The translations under genes were made by a program, and so were the position numbers. From positions 44,880,186-44,944,185 of the forward strand of contig CM026403.1 of the NCBI GenBank assembly GCA_014843695.1: a DNA stretch of 64,000 nt, in the 5' to 3' direction. The notes under the pieces were generated by a model, which ran no database searches, was not told the origin of the DNA, and saw nothing but the letters and a program-made list of their open reading frames with translations. Source of the DNA: Archivesica marissinica (Eukaryota > Mollusca > Bivalvia > Venerida > Vesicomyidae). Below are positions 13,726-24,226 of this stretch, in pieces; position 1 is the stretch's first letter, and each line of letters begins with the position of its first letter.

Positions 13726-14396
13726 TTGATGTATGTCAGTCTACCTATGAGAGTTATAGTGGATGGCAGACAATCAAATAAAACATTACTCACTAATACA
13801 ATCTTGCGCCAAAAGGACACAATGAATTGGTAGTCAATTTCATAGAATTTGATGTCAATGACAAAAATTCAACTGTTGACGATACTCAAAATCTGCGTAG
13901 TACTGGGCAGTACTGAATTTATTCTACATAAATTACAAATATTACCAAGAAAATTTCAAATCAACGTTGCCATAATAATGCACACATTCAACATGAAGCT
14001 AAAGGGGTTGCATTAAATATGTGCATAATTAGGTCATGATTAAACATGAGTGAACACCCAACAAATTAATCCAATAGTAACAAATCTTTCCATCATCACA
14101 AAAATAACAACCAAATATGTTTGTTCACACTCTGTATCTAATATTTACAAATCACTCAACTTTCTAAACCAAACCAAAGCCAAGCATTTGGAGAGAGAAA
14201 ACAGCAACTTAATTCCATGCTATGCTATAGCATTTGATATGAAATATTCTATTTGGCAAAGCACCATATCATGTCATTACATTAGAAACATGGGCTAAAC
14301 TGTAAATATATTATAGTTCAATATTTGAAATGCATAGAAATCAATACTATGTTTCGCTAGAGAGTTGCTATCATTACATTCATACTGTTCAAATCG
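13726..14396. other. Unassigned A/T-rich spacer
   Basis: One 82-codon open frame (14050-14298, plus) without any recognisable feature; taken as chance. Confidence 0.5.
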
Positions 14397-14641
14397 GCTG
14401 TCCGATTAGCGCAGTGGTTAGTGCACTTGCTTCTCACCATTGCAACCCGGGATCGAACCTCGGACCGTGAAGTATGTGAGATGGTATGGTAATAGCCAGA
14501 TTGGACAGGTGGGTTTTCTCCGGGTACTCCGGTTTCCTCCCATACGAATGACCACATTTACGCTTTCATCCGCGCCAACGAGAGTGATTAATATAAGTTG
14601 TTAAAAACTTGCTTCGAAATCATTGTAAAATAAATAAAGTT
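14397..14641 (+). mobile_element. tRNA-derived SINE, family 2, full head
   Basis: The head GTCCGATTAGCGCAGTGG, TTAGTGCA, and B box GGGATCGAACCTCGG resemble a tRNA. The body includes GTACTCCGGTTTCCTCCCA. The 3' domain GAGAGTGATTAATATAAGTT and ACTTGCTTCG, then AAATAAATAAAG, is shared in part with family 3. Confidence 0.9.
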
Positions 14642-14929
14642 TAAACTCTTCAAATTATAAACTCATTAACATATACTTTCTATAAAATTTCCACTGTCAT
14701 ACAAATGCTAAGCTACTACTACATGTAGTAATTTTCGATTACTTGACTGGTATTATATCAGTTTCGAATATGCATTATTTGGGATTTTCCATTCTCATGT
14801 GACAGAATATTGATTTCCACAATACAATACAATACAATTCAAATATTGAACTCTAATATATATTAAAATTTAAAAACATATTACAACTTTCCAGCATCAG
14901 ACAAATAGCCACTACATGCAGCAAGCTTC

Positions 14930-15235
14930 AAATATAAATAAAATGGAATTTTCCACTCTCAAAAATGAATAATTCAAATATGAATCATTCAAATATGAAT
15001 AATTGGGAATTTTCCACTCTCAACTATGAATAATATGAAATTTTCCACCTTCAGCTATTAATAATTGGGAATTTTCCACTCTCAACTATGAATAATATGA
15101 AATTTTCCACCCTCAGCTATAATAATTAGGAATTTTCCACTCTCAACTACGAATAATATGAAATTTTCCACACTCAGCTGTTAATAATTGGGAATTTTCC
15201 ATTCTTAACGATGAATAATTTGGAAGTTTCCATGT
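14930..15235. repeat. About 30-bp minisatellite directly 3' of the SH2B stop codon
   Basis: About 10 units containing GAATTTTCCACTCTCA and TATGAATAAT, alternating GGGAATTTTCC and TGAAATTTTCC types (about 62-bp dimer). It probably forms the start of the SH2B 3' UTR. No AATAAA was seen on the minus strand within it; the nearest lies beyond 14000, so the polyadenylation site is unknown. Confidence 0.85.
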
Positions 15236-15652
15236 TCACACAAAGGAATAGTGATTTTCGACGGCTCTTCCAGGTAGACCTTGCTGACTCTCATGGTGTT
15301 GTTGTTGGCCCTGTTCACGCATGACATTCTCGATTGATTCTGTCCTTGCCCGTATAGAACCACTAATCACAATAATATCTCTGTCAGCACTAGACGCCTG
15401 ATGACCCCCGGAGCTCAAGTTAGGATTTGAATTTGTGTGTCGCTCCAAGCTCCCGGGGATCGGGGACCCCCTCGTTGGTGTGAGATGTCTTTCTAATGAT
15501 ACAACGTAGTCTGTCAAGGTCACATCGGAATTGCCGCCTGACTCTAGAGGTATAGGGTGTGTTCGGAAATGTTCTAACATATCAAATATTGAGTTAAACC
15601 ATAAATGTTGAACTCTGCATTGACCTTCATTGTTTATTGTCATACGCAGGTG
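15236..15652 (-). CDS. SH2B: SH2B last exon: second half of SH2 and C-terminal tail
   Basis: This 417-bp exon encodes 138 residues and a TGA stop. It opens [19 protein letters not shown], continues with [20 protein letters not shown], then DVTLTDYV, which completes the SH2 domain exactly where vertebrate SH2B proteins do. An 80-residue tail follows: a Ser/Gly-rich part, [19 protein letters not shown], a Gln/His run, and the terminus [12 protein letters not shown]. The tail end resembles the APS/SH2B2 terminus RAVENQYSFY, whose phosphotyrosine binds the Cbl TKB domain (established for APS). The acceptor TTTCAG is standard. A 30-bp minisatellite lies directly 3' of the stop. Confidence 0.95.
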   Translation of the reverse strand, partial: HLRMTINNEGQCRVQHLWFNSIFDMLEHFRTHPIPLESGGNSDVTLTDYVVSLERHLTPTRGSPIPGSLERHTNSNPNLSSGGHQASSADRDIIVISGSIRARTESIENVMREQGQQQHHESQQGLPGRAVENHYSFV

Positions 15653-15747
15653 CTGAAACAATAAAAGATATGCTGAGTACATGTATCTAACATCTACAGG
15701 ATCATCTATTTATTTAGCAGCAATGCATTATTTCTAACAACACTGGA

Positions 15748-15985
15748 AGTCGTGATAGCGCAATGGATGCGTGTTCGCTTCAGGTGCGAAAGGTCCGGAG
15801 TTCGAGCCCCACTGGAGCCGTTACGATTGTGCCCTTAGGCAAGGCATTTAAATTCCACGTTGCCTCTTCTCTCTCCCTCGTGGCGATGGATTCCATCAGG
15901 AATGAGGTCTCGAGAGTGATTTATATAAGTTGAAATAACTTGTTTCGCAATCGAGCTAAAATAAATTTGTATAAACTAAACTAAA
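15748..15985 (+). mobile_element. tRNA-derived SINE, family 3, full head
   Basis: The head GTCGTGATAGCGCAATGG and B box GGAGTTCGAGCCCC are tRNA-like. The body has GGCAAGGCATTTAAATTCC and GATTCCATCAGGAATGAG. The 3' domain has GAGAGTGATTTATATAAGTT and CTTGTTTCGCAATCG. It lies in the last SH2B intron, antisense to the gene. Confidence 0.9.
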
Positions 15986-17246
15986 CTAAACAACACTGCA
16001 CCAAGATTGTTCAGGCTTGCTCACTTGAGGTTTCTTATCATTTCGACCAGTGACCTAGTCAAGGCTCATCATTTTATTAGGGAAAAGTGGGGCCCCCAGG
16101 GGGCGAAGTCAGGGTCCCTAGGGTGACTATTTCGCCCAAGTCGCCCTCTAGAATGACCCATGCTAGTGTTTAACCCATGTGACCACAGCTTGAGGTAAAT
16201 GGCAGGTTGGAAGAAATAGCCCCTGAGCTCCCTAAATTCTCCCTATTTTCATATAGAATATATAGAGAACACTTCCCTGAAATCAACATTACTCCTTAAT
16301 TTATATGGCTAGCTTAAGTCCAGGGTTGGAGGTAATAACAATATTCTCCAAAAACAAGCTCAGTCTCAAGCTCTCTGATTGGTTGAGTTCAAAGTAAACC
16401 TCCGACTCAACCAATCATATCACTTGAGCCATGGACACGCATGTAGTGGCTTGTGTAGAGATGCTACACACCAAATTTGGGCACAGATGGAACGCTTCCG
16501 CGCATGAAATCATTCGACATCCCCAGTAGGATTCGCACAAGCAGCAGTGAGGGGCAATTGATTTGACAATGGGTTGTGTAGTTTTAAGGACTCGTTGATT
16601 AGGATATGTAAATGCCTGATGTATGTACGTTTCTAGGGAAAGTATTGTTTTCACCGTTCTTTTGACACAAGTGACTTTTATTTTGGACACATTTTGTGTA
16701 GTGTACGGAAGCTACAAATAAAAAAGTTTTTTTTTTCATAAGAAGGTTGAAATTAGTTTAGTTTAAACATATTTTATTTTATCAATATTTACATCATGTT
16801 GTAACATTAATATACAAGAACAAATGGATTAAATCGGAAGCTATTAGCTTAGTTTAAACATATTTTATTCAGAAAATAACATAATTTTTATAAGAATAAA
16901 GTGTTACAAGAGAAATCATTTGGATTGGAAAACAAGCATATTAAAATGCTTATACAAATTCCTTTCCATAGTGGAGTTTGCAAACATATAAATTTAACAC
17001 ATTAGAGCCAGTGTATGGTAGGTATTCTTTGAGCATTGGATAGGTTTAATTCTATATAGTTCAAACCTTATACTGAATTTTAATGCTAGTAGCTTATTTA
17101 GAGAACACTTCCCTGATGAAATTAGTTTGACCTACTGATTTAGTGTTTGACCCCAGTTGCCCTATTTGAACCCCCTGTAAGAGATTGTATCGGTAGTGTA
17201 GCATTGCTACATGTGATAAGTAGATGACAATCAATTATCCTTCAAT
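15986..17246. other. Intronic sequence, mostly unassigned
   Basis: Contains fragments of a SINE-like repeat near 16490-16580, a duplicated AGAGAACACTTCCCTGA motif at 16264 and 17100, and two copies of AGTTTAAACATATTTTATTT near 16757 and 16852. No gene seen. Confidence 0.5.
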
Positions 17247-17485
17247 TAACCCTTTCAACACCACATTCCTCTAAATAGGCTTACAAAAAGTGTAGATCCA
17301 GATGAGCCTGCTCATGACAAGCCGTCTCATCAGGATCTGCACTTTTTGACAGTAATATTACTATTTTTAGACAAAATTGCCCATTTTGATAAATGAACTG
17401 GTCTAAATGTAATTTTCTTATTAATTTATTAGTCTAAAAATATCATGGACAGGTCCATGTCAGTTTCTTGGTGTTGAATGGGTTA
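17247..17485. mobile_element. TTAA-type palindromic MITE, copy 2
   Basis: Starts TTAACCCTTTCAACACCA and ends TTGGTGTTGAATGGGTTAA, reverse in orientation to copy 1, with TTAA at both ends consistent with a target duplication. Confidence 0.88.
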
Positions 17486-17514
17486 ACAAAATCTTGAACT
17501 TGCAAACAAGCGTT

Positions 17515-17720
17515 TGTTTGTTTTGGGGGTTCATATGGTGACTCTCTCGATATTATTGAAGGAGGAAGAACCCGGATGCTCCTCAGTATGTCAGACACGT
17601 ACTGGCACCTGGGTTGAACCACCGACCTTCTGCAAGCCAGCTAGATAACTTCCTCGCATGAAAGAATTTAACACTTGAACCTACAGCGGTGAGGGACAAG
17701 TGATTTGAAGTCAACTACCT
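17515..17720 (-). mobile_element. SINE-like element, bivalve GGTGG-TTC-ACCC type
   Basis: On the minus strand: ATCTAGCTGGCTTGCAGAAG, GTCGGTGGTTCAACCCAGG and GGGTTCTTCCTCC. Sister of 13535-13725. Confidence 0.65.
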
Positions 17721-18244
17721 TGCTTCCATGCAGGCAGTATTTGCTGTTGTCATCACAACAAATGGACTGTTTTTATTTATTTTAACAGCAGCATTTCTTT
17801 TTCTGTTCTTTAGCCTCACATTTGTACCATTTTATTACACACAACAACATGACCAGCACACCCTGCATCTGATCCTTGCAAGAGGGTGTTGCAATATTAG
17901 TCAATTGGTAGATGGGTGGATGGATGGCTGGCCTGATATGAAGCGGCATATATTGGGTACTATTTACAACAGCACAGTGGCTAGTTCTTAAGGGTTACTT
18001 TTCCTGTTGTGTGTATTTTCACTTGTTGGGTACTTTGAACAAAAGAAATACCACATATATGCCCATTTATAGGGATATCTGCGCATCCGTACTTACAACC
18101 AGTACATGTATATAATTGCTATGTGGCTAGGAGAACAGTATGAACAAAGATGGTCATGGTCATGAGTTAGCGTGCGTGTGACTTTTATGTGGCTAGAAGA
18201 ACAACAATAGAATATCCACTTAAATATCCATGTGTGACAAATAC

Positions 18245-18438
<194 letters not shown>

Positions 18439-18644
18439 CTTTGCTCTAGCTTGGAAGTTGAAAGTAAGAACGTATTCTCCCTTGCGAGTTTCGCTCTGTC
18501 TAACGAGGAACACGCCGTGACCACTTGACCCTTGCTGCAGCACCAGCTGAGCAGCCTCCAGACGGCTTAGTGTACCATGGAACCACGGGTACTCCCGCAA
18601 CATTGTATCTATGTTGTATTCACCGGTACCATGGTCATGGTGAT
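18439..18644 (-). CDS. SH2B: SH2B exon: first half of SH2 domain
   Basis: This 206-bp exon (two bases completing Asp, then 68 codons, phase 0 out) carries the start of an SH2 domain: [18 protein letters not shown] at residues 159-176, [10 protein letters not shown] at 184-193, and GEYVLTFNF at 196-204. Arg189 of FLVRQS is the phosphotyrosine-binding arginine of strand B, so the pocket is intact. The sequence is closely similar to SH2B1/2/3 over this stretch, including LTFNFQ and the following AK. The acceptor CTTACAG is normal. The donor is AAAG|GTCTGT, the first bases of a 194-bp (TCTG)n run; positions +3 and +4 differ from consensus and +5 G is kept. Confidence 0.95.
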
Positions 18645-18707
18645 CTGTAAGCAAAAGTCACACATGATACACAGAAACACATTTTGCATGCTAATAGTGA
18701 AAATAAC

Positions 18708-19130
18708 AGTCAAATAATAGTCATACAAGTTCATTAGAACACGACACAAGCAATAACACAATTCTAATGGAATAATAGTCATACAAGTTCATTAGATCAC
18801 GACACAAGCAACAACACAATTCTAATGGAATAATAGTCATACAAGTTCATTAGATCACGACATAAGCAATAACACAATTCTAATGGAATAATAGTCATAC
18901 AAGTTCATTAGAACACGACACAAGCAATAACACAATTCTAATGGAATAATAGTCATACAAGTTCATTAGAACACGACACAAGCAATAACACAATTCTAAT
19001 GGAATAATAGTCATACAAGTTCATTAGAACACGACACAAGCAATAACACAATTCTAATGGAATAATAGTCATACAAGTTCATTAGAACACGACACAAGCA
19101 ACAACACAATTCTAATGGAATTGCACAACA
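18708..19130. repeat. 58-bp minisatellite in SH2B intron
   Basis: Seven near-identical units containing TCATACAAGTTCATTAGA and CACAATTCTAATGGAATAAT. Confidence 0.95.
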
Positions 19131-19794
19131 TATTTCCAGTTTTCATTTACAAATAAAACAACCACATTCATACCTATGTATCAATTGTCGTCTGCTGCCA
19201 CTATTTGCACTATTTATAAGATTTATTTTACCCAGCATGCAAAGAGTTAATTAAAAGTTTAATCGTTCTCTTCATTATTGATGCAATACATTGCCAATGT
19301 GGATGTAAGAGTCTTGCTTAAGGAAATCACCACCAACAGGGTGCAAACTTGCAACCTCTCGGGTGCCAGGGAGATGTTGCAGGGTGCAAGCCAAATATTC
19401 AGGGGTTAATTGCTGTGTTGAATATACCAATTCATTTAATATCTCTGTAATTAGATTACGTTATGTTTCTGCAAAAAATATTATGTTCGTCAAACTTCTA
19501 GCGGAGAACAATAGCCAGTCGTTTCTACTTTCCTATTGTTTACATGTGGTACATATTGTTTGCCATTTGTTTGTAAAGGTAGGGAGCGCATTCATATGTC
19601 ACTAAGGCAGGGAGTCATTTAAATCAGGCCAATTATAAGAGTGGTTTGCTATGGGAGTAAATTATATGGTTGCATATAACAGTGACATAATTAGGCAGTC
19701 TGTACTGTACATTCATGTAGGAAACTCAAAATGATTTGCAAATCGGTCAAGCCACAAGTTCTATGTTCCCATAAAGAATGAATAAAGTGTGTAC
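19131..19794. other. Intronic spacer
   Basis: No feature recognised; an 80-codon plus-strand open frame at 19363-19605 looks random. Confidence 0.5.
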
Positions 19795-20608
19795 CCTTGT
19801 GAGTTGTTAAATGACCGTGGGTTTACCATCATATTCTTGTTGGTAGTTAAATGACTGTGGGCTTACCATCATATCCTTCCTTGTTTGTAGTTAAATTACT
19901 GCGAGCTTACCATCATATTCTTGTTGGTAGTTAAATGACCGTGGGTTTACCATCATATCATTCTGTGTTTGTAGTTAAATGACCGTGGGTTTACCATCAT
20001 ATCATTCTGTGTTTGTAGTTAAATGACCATGTGCTTACCATCATATTCTTGTTTGTAGTTAAATGACTGTGGACTTACCATCATATTCTTGTTGGTAGTT
20101 AAATAACCGTGGGCTTACCATCATATCCTTCTGTGTTTGTAGTTAAATGACCGTGGGTTTACCATCATATCCTTCTGTGTTTGTAGTTAAATGACCGTGG
20201 ACTTACCATCATATTCTTGTTGGTAGTTAAATGACCGTGGGTTTACCATCATATCCTTCTGTGTTTGTAGTTAAATGACCGTGGACTTACCATCATATTC
20301 CTGTTGGTAGTTAAATGACCGTGGGTTTACCATCATATCGTTCTGTGTTTGTAGTTAAATGACTGTGGACTTACCATCATATTCTTGTTGGTAGTTAAAT
20401 GACCGTGGGTTTACCATCATATCCTTCTGTGTTTGTAGTTAGATGACCATGTGCTTACCATCATATTCTTGTTGGTAGTTAAATGACCGTGGGCTTACCA
20501 TCATATCCTTCCTTGTTTGTAGTTAAATTACTACGAGCTTACCATCATATTCTTGTTGGTAGTTAAATGACCATGGGCTTACCCTCATATTCTTGTTGGT
20601 AGTTAAAT
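19795..20608 (-). repeat. Tandem array of donor copies from the 20583 exon
   Basis: About 18 units of roughly 40 and 45 bp follow the donor of the 20583-20711 exon without a gap; the founder copy is the exon end itself (20583-20608). Each unit repeats TTTAACTACC, AACAAGAATATGATG and GTAAG or GTAAA, that is the exon's last 25 bp and its splice donor. Two unit types alternate, one with ACCAACAAGAATATG and one with ACAAACACAGAAGGATATG. Reading through from the first donor gives an in-frame TAA, so only the first donor keeps the SH2 domain in frame. Confidence 0.92.
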
Positions 20609-20711
20609 GATCTTGGGCTTGAACCAGCAGGTCTTGGTGGTATTTCTGGTGGATTACTAGACACGCTGGCTCGTGATGAACTTCGATGGGATGGACCAAT
20701 AATCGGCGAGT
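20583..20711 (-). CDS. SH2B: SH2B exon: proline-rich linker before SH2
   Basis: This 129-bp exon (two bases completing Asp, 42 codons, one base out) includes SPIIGPSHRSSSRASVSS, then NPPEIPPRPAGSSPRS, then FNYQQEYE. The PPEIPPRP stretch matches the PPELPPR motif that precedes SH2 in SH2B1 and is a plausible SH3 ligand. The acceptor is TCATTTCAG and the donor GAGG|GTAAGC. The 3' end of the exon, from TTTAACTACC onward, is the founder of the tandem array in the next intron. If a downstream copy of the donor were used instead, the frame would meet TAA seven codons later, before SH2. Confidence 0.9.
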
Positions 20712-20799
20712 CTGAAATGAAAAAACAAGAAAGATGTCAACATTGTACAACACGTGCTCCCTAAAATGATTTTGACGCAATCATTGAAGGTTTAACGGT

Positions 20800-21958
20800 G
20801 CATCAAATAGCTGGGTGTAATACTCACCTATGTATCCCAGATTTACCTGCACATATTCAGTACATGGAATAGCTGGGTGACCGTGTAATACTCACCTATG
20901 TATCCCAGACTTACCTGCATTTACTCAGTGCATGGAATAGCTGGGTGTAATACTCACCTATGTATCCCAGATTTACCTGCATCTACTCAGTACATGGAAT
21001 AGCTGGGTGTAATACTCACCTATGTATCCCAGATTTACCTGCGTTTACTCAGTGCATGGAATAGCTGGGTGTAATACTCACATATGTACCCCAGATTTAC
21101 CTGTATTTACTCAGTGTATGGTACCACTTGGTACTGAAGGATCAAGTACACAGACATACCTGCATTTACTCGGTGTATGGTACCACTTGGTACTGAAGGA
21201 TCAAGTACACAGACTTACCTGCATTTACTCGGTGTATGGTACCACTGGGTGCTGAAGACTTACCTGCATTTACTCGGTGTATGGTACTGAAGGATCAAGT
21301 ACACATACTTACCTGCATTTACTCGGTGTATGGTACCACTTGGTGCTGAAGGATCAAGTACACAGACTTACCTGCATTTACTCGGTGTATGGTACCACTG
21401 GGTGCTGAAGACTTACCTGCATTTACTCGGTGTATGGTACTGAAGGATCAAGTACACATACTTACCTGCATTTACTCGGTGTATGGTACCACTTGGTGCT
21501 GAAGGATCAAGTACACAGACTTACCTGCATTTACTCGGTGTATGGTACCACTGGGTGCTGAAGACTTACCTGCATTTACTCGGTGTATGGTACTGAAGGA
21601 TCAAGTACACATACTTACCTGCATTTACTCGGTGTATGGTACTACTTGGTACTGAAGGATCAAGTACACAAACTTACCTGCATTTACTCGGTGTATGGTA
21701 CCACTTGGTGCTGAAGGATCAAGTACACAAACTTACCTGCATTTACTCGGTGTATGGTACTACTTGGTACTGAAGGATCAAGTACACAGACATACCTGCA
21801 TTTACTCGGTGTATGGTACTACTTGGTACTGAAGGATCAAGTACACAGACATACCTGCATTTACTCGGTGTATGGTACCACTTGGTACTGAAGGATCAAG
21901 TACACAGACTTACCTGCATTTACTCGGTGTATGGTACCACTGGGTGCTGAAGACGTAC
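20800..21958 (-). repeat. Tandem array of exon-end plus splice-donor units (microexon look-alikes)
   Basis: About 20 units of 45-74 bp, the standard one 59 bp, start exactly at the donor of the 21959-22011 exon. On the gene strand a standard unit is GTAAGT, 20 intron-like bases ending CTTCAG, then 33 bp copying the exon's 3' end and finishing AATGCAG, followed by the next GTAAGT. Units with GCACC instead of GTACC encode the exon's own APSGTIHRVNA; the others encode VPSGTIHRVNA. The units nearest 20800-21110 are a diverged subfamily (with GGATACATAGGTGAGT) and lack the clean acceptor. The 26-bp spacer is too short to be an intron by itself, but non-adjacent units could be joined. Confidence 0.92.
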
Positions 21959-22011
21959 CTGCATTTACTCGGTGTATGGTACCACTTGGTGCTGACGGTA
22001 ATCTTGGGCGT
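21959..22011 (-). CDS. SH2B: SH2B microexon: Pro/Ser linker (source of a splice-cassette array)
   Basis: This 53-bp exon (phase 2 in, phase 1 out) encodes RPRLPS followed by APSGTIHRVNA. Acceptor TATTTTCAG is good; donor is GCAG|GTACGT. Its codons join in frame to both neighbours: the incoming GT+A gives Val, the outgoing G+AC gives Asp. The residues have no recognisable domain; the region between PH and SH2 in SH2B proteins is a low-complexity Pro/Ser linker. Its last 33 bp plus donor are repeated about 20 times in the intron that follows. Identification rests on phase consistency and position rather than on conservation, so it is less certain than the domain exons. Confidence 0.82.
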
Positions 22012-22174
22012 CTGAAAATAGATTACAATAACGTAGACTACTTGTACATGTATACAATTATATAAATTCAGGTAGGTCAGCAGGTATACCAAGCTTATGC
22101 TCATTTATTATTATGCCATCTGATAAAACATGTATAATATTGGCATTGTTGTTTGATATTGATATACAAATATC

Positions 22175-22396
22175 TACCTGTCCATTCTCACCAATGTAAC
22201 CCGGGTTCGATCCTCGGACCTGGAAATATGTGAGATGGTACGGTGGTCGCCAAATCGGACAGGTGAGTTTTTTTCCGAGTACTCCGGTTTCCTCCCACAT
22301 GAATGACCGACCACATATTCGCTTTCGTCCGCGCCAACGAGAGTGATTAATATAAGTTGCTAAAACTTGCTTCACAATCATTGCAAAATAAATCAA
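22175..22396 (+). mobile_element. tRNA-derived SINE, family 2 (5' truncated)
   Basis: Begins within the tRNA-like head (TTCTCACCAATGTAACCCGG), has B box GGGTTCGATCCTCGG, body TACTCCGGTTTCCTCCCA and 3' domain GAGAGTGATTAATATAAGTT. Confidence 0.87.
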
Positions 22397-22489
22397 GTTT
22401 AAACTTTTTTAAAACCTGTTCATTCTAGCTACTGCTATAACAACAGTATACTGACAACAGCAAATTAAACCTTATAATGCTTAATAAAC

Positions 22490-22840
22490 TGGAGAGAATG
22501 TGCAAACAATATAGATCCAGATCAGTCGGTGCGTAAAGCCGCGTCTGATCAGGATCTATGTTGTTTAATATTCAACCAAGTGTTTTAGCTCCACTAACCG
22601 AATAGCAAACAGTATAGAGCCTGATCAGATGCCACTGTCAATGCTGTCTGATCTGGCTTAGCTCCACTATCCGAATAGCAAACAGCATAGAGCCTAATCA
22701 GATGCCACTGTCAATGCCGTCTGATCTGGCTTAGCTCCACTATCCGAATAGCAAACAGCATAGAGCCTGATCAGATGCCACTGTCTATGCCGTCTGATCT
22801 GGCCTTGCTGTTGGCAAAGGCAACAATAGTTGTGATGGTT
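22490..22840. mobile_element. Palindromic non-autonomous element 2, with internal triplication
   Basis: Contains AACAATATAGATCCAGATCA and its inverse GATCAGGATCTATGTTGTTT, then three direct copies of a roughly 72-bp unit with TAGCTCCACTATCCGAATAG and GCCTGATCAGATGCCACTGT. Related copies are at 50010-50250 and 51861-52150. Confidence 0.7.
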
Positions 22841-23036
22841 ACGGATCAAGATCGTATATTAGGATATATTTGAATTTTATAATTATTTTCTTCTTCAAGA
22901 CTTCATCTCCTAGTAACAATATAACACATGCAAAGTAAAACATGAACCCTCGATAAAATAACCAGTTTTTATATATTATCTGCAATAATTACAATCTAAA
23001 ATAGTTATGGACACCACAAACATTAATATCGCTGTG

Positions 23037-23333
23037 CGTGTGCTTTACGCTCGTTTATTTATCGTCGCTACCGGTTGCCCATATGAGCGACGCATCCTGA
23101 AGAGATTAGTCATTTTAGATTGTTGGAGGATAATGCAATGATACAGACAGAAACCCATTCCAGAGTCTCCTCTGGTTCTTATACGTGCACAGTGTAAAGC
23201 ACCGACACGAGACCTCGGTTTAAAGTCCGATCTGAAAGACTGTTAATTTTATTAGGGTCAGACGGAGAATCGAACCTGCGATCTCTGGATTACCAGTCCA
23301 GCGTGTTAACCACTGGACTACAGATCCGTCTGT
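23037..23333 (-). mobile_element. tRNA-Thr-like SINE, family 1
   Basis: On the minus strand: CAGACGGATCTGTAGTCCAG, A box TGGTTAACACGCTGG, anticodon arm CTGGACTGGTAATCCAG (anticodon GGT, Thr-like) and B box GGTTCGATTCTCC. The body matches 12913-13193. Confidence 0.9.
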
Positions 23334-23516
23334 ATGAAAATCGCTCGCCATCATTCTTATATTTATAATAATTACACAAGTTTGGTTTGTTTGTCCGCAT
23401 TCCAGAGCGTGTCTTGGTGTGTTACTATTTTTAGATTGCAGTGACGTAGCACATACATGTACTTCAATCTTGACTGCAAGGTAATGCAATTGATTTTCAA
23501 TGTGTTCTGATGTAGT

Positions 23517-23760
23517 AACCCTTTCAACAGCACAGACCTCTAAATAGGCTAACAAAAAGTGTAGATCCAGATGAGCCGGCTCGTGACGAGCCGTCTCATC
23601 AGGATCTGCACTTTTTGCCAGTAATGTTACTATTTTTAGACAAAATTACTCATTTTGATAAATGAATGAACTGGTCCAAATGTAATGTTCTTATTAATTT
23701 ATTGGTCTAAGAATATCATGCACCAGTCCATGTCAGTTACTTGGTGTTGAATGGGTTAAC
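23517..23760. mobile_element. TTAA-type palindromic MITE, copy 3
   Basis: Starts AACCCTTTCAACAGCAC and ends CTTGGTGTTGAATGGGTTAA; left TTAA lost. Confidence 0.87.
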
Positions 23761-24089
23761 CCTTTCCTTCATAAAGATTTAGGCTAATATACTATTATAT
23801 CTCCATACAAACGACAGCCATTTAGCTATCATGCAGTGGATAAGTAGTCGCCATATATATCTCACCTCCATAGATATTACTGGGACTACATGAGATTCTG
23901 GCCTTTATTATGAACATTGGTTTGGCTACTACATTGTCAATGTATGTCGTATTGGCAATGGCGTCAAGAGGTGCTTCCATGAGGGAAAGGGTTAACATAA
24001 TTGATCACAAGTGAAGTTTCTTGCATACGAGGTTACAGAATATTATGGGGAATTTACAACAGACAAAATGGTGGCACTGTAAAACTCAC

Positions 24090-24226
24090 ACTGTCGGGCC
24101 AATGTCAGCTGTTTCTGGCGTGTCTGTCACTGGTTCCGGTGAAATACAAATTTTCAGTTCAGTCAACCATGCCTTCATATCGCTCAGGGATGTAGCAACT
24201 ATAACATATTCTGTAGTTCCCTGGCC
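24090..24226 (-). CDS. SH2B: SH2B exon: end of PH domain and start of linker
   Basis: This 137-bp exon encodes 45 codons plus two bases (phase 0 in, phase 2 out). It reads GQGTTEYVIVATSL, then SDMKAWLTELKIC, then a Pro/Thr/Glu-rich linker ending DIGPT. The EYV...W pattern is the last strand and C-terminal helix of the PH domain; the Trp of KAWL is the near-invariant PH tryptophan. With the acceptor at TTACTAAG|GGCCAG the residues align without gap to the KVEGPSEY segment of SH2B1. A second AG six bases further on would drop two residues and is less likely. The donor is consensus, ACAGT|GTGAGT. The acceptor tract is short on pyrimidines. The exon sits 122 bp from the end of the nested transposon at 24348. 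Confidence 0.9.

Noticed and set aside
17728..17991. 87-codon plus-strand open frame with a hydrophobic stretch
   Set aside because: Lies in an SH2B intron beside a SINE, is T-rich by composition and resembles no known family.
23229..23333. Functional tRNA-Thr gene on the minus strand
   Set aside because: The tRNA-like head continues directly into a SINE body shared with two other copies in the window, so it is a SINE promoter rather than a tRNA gene.
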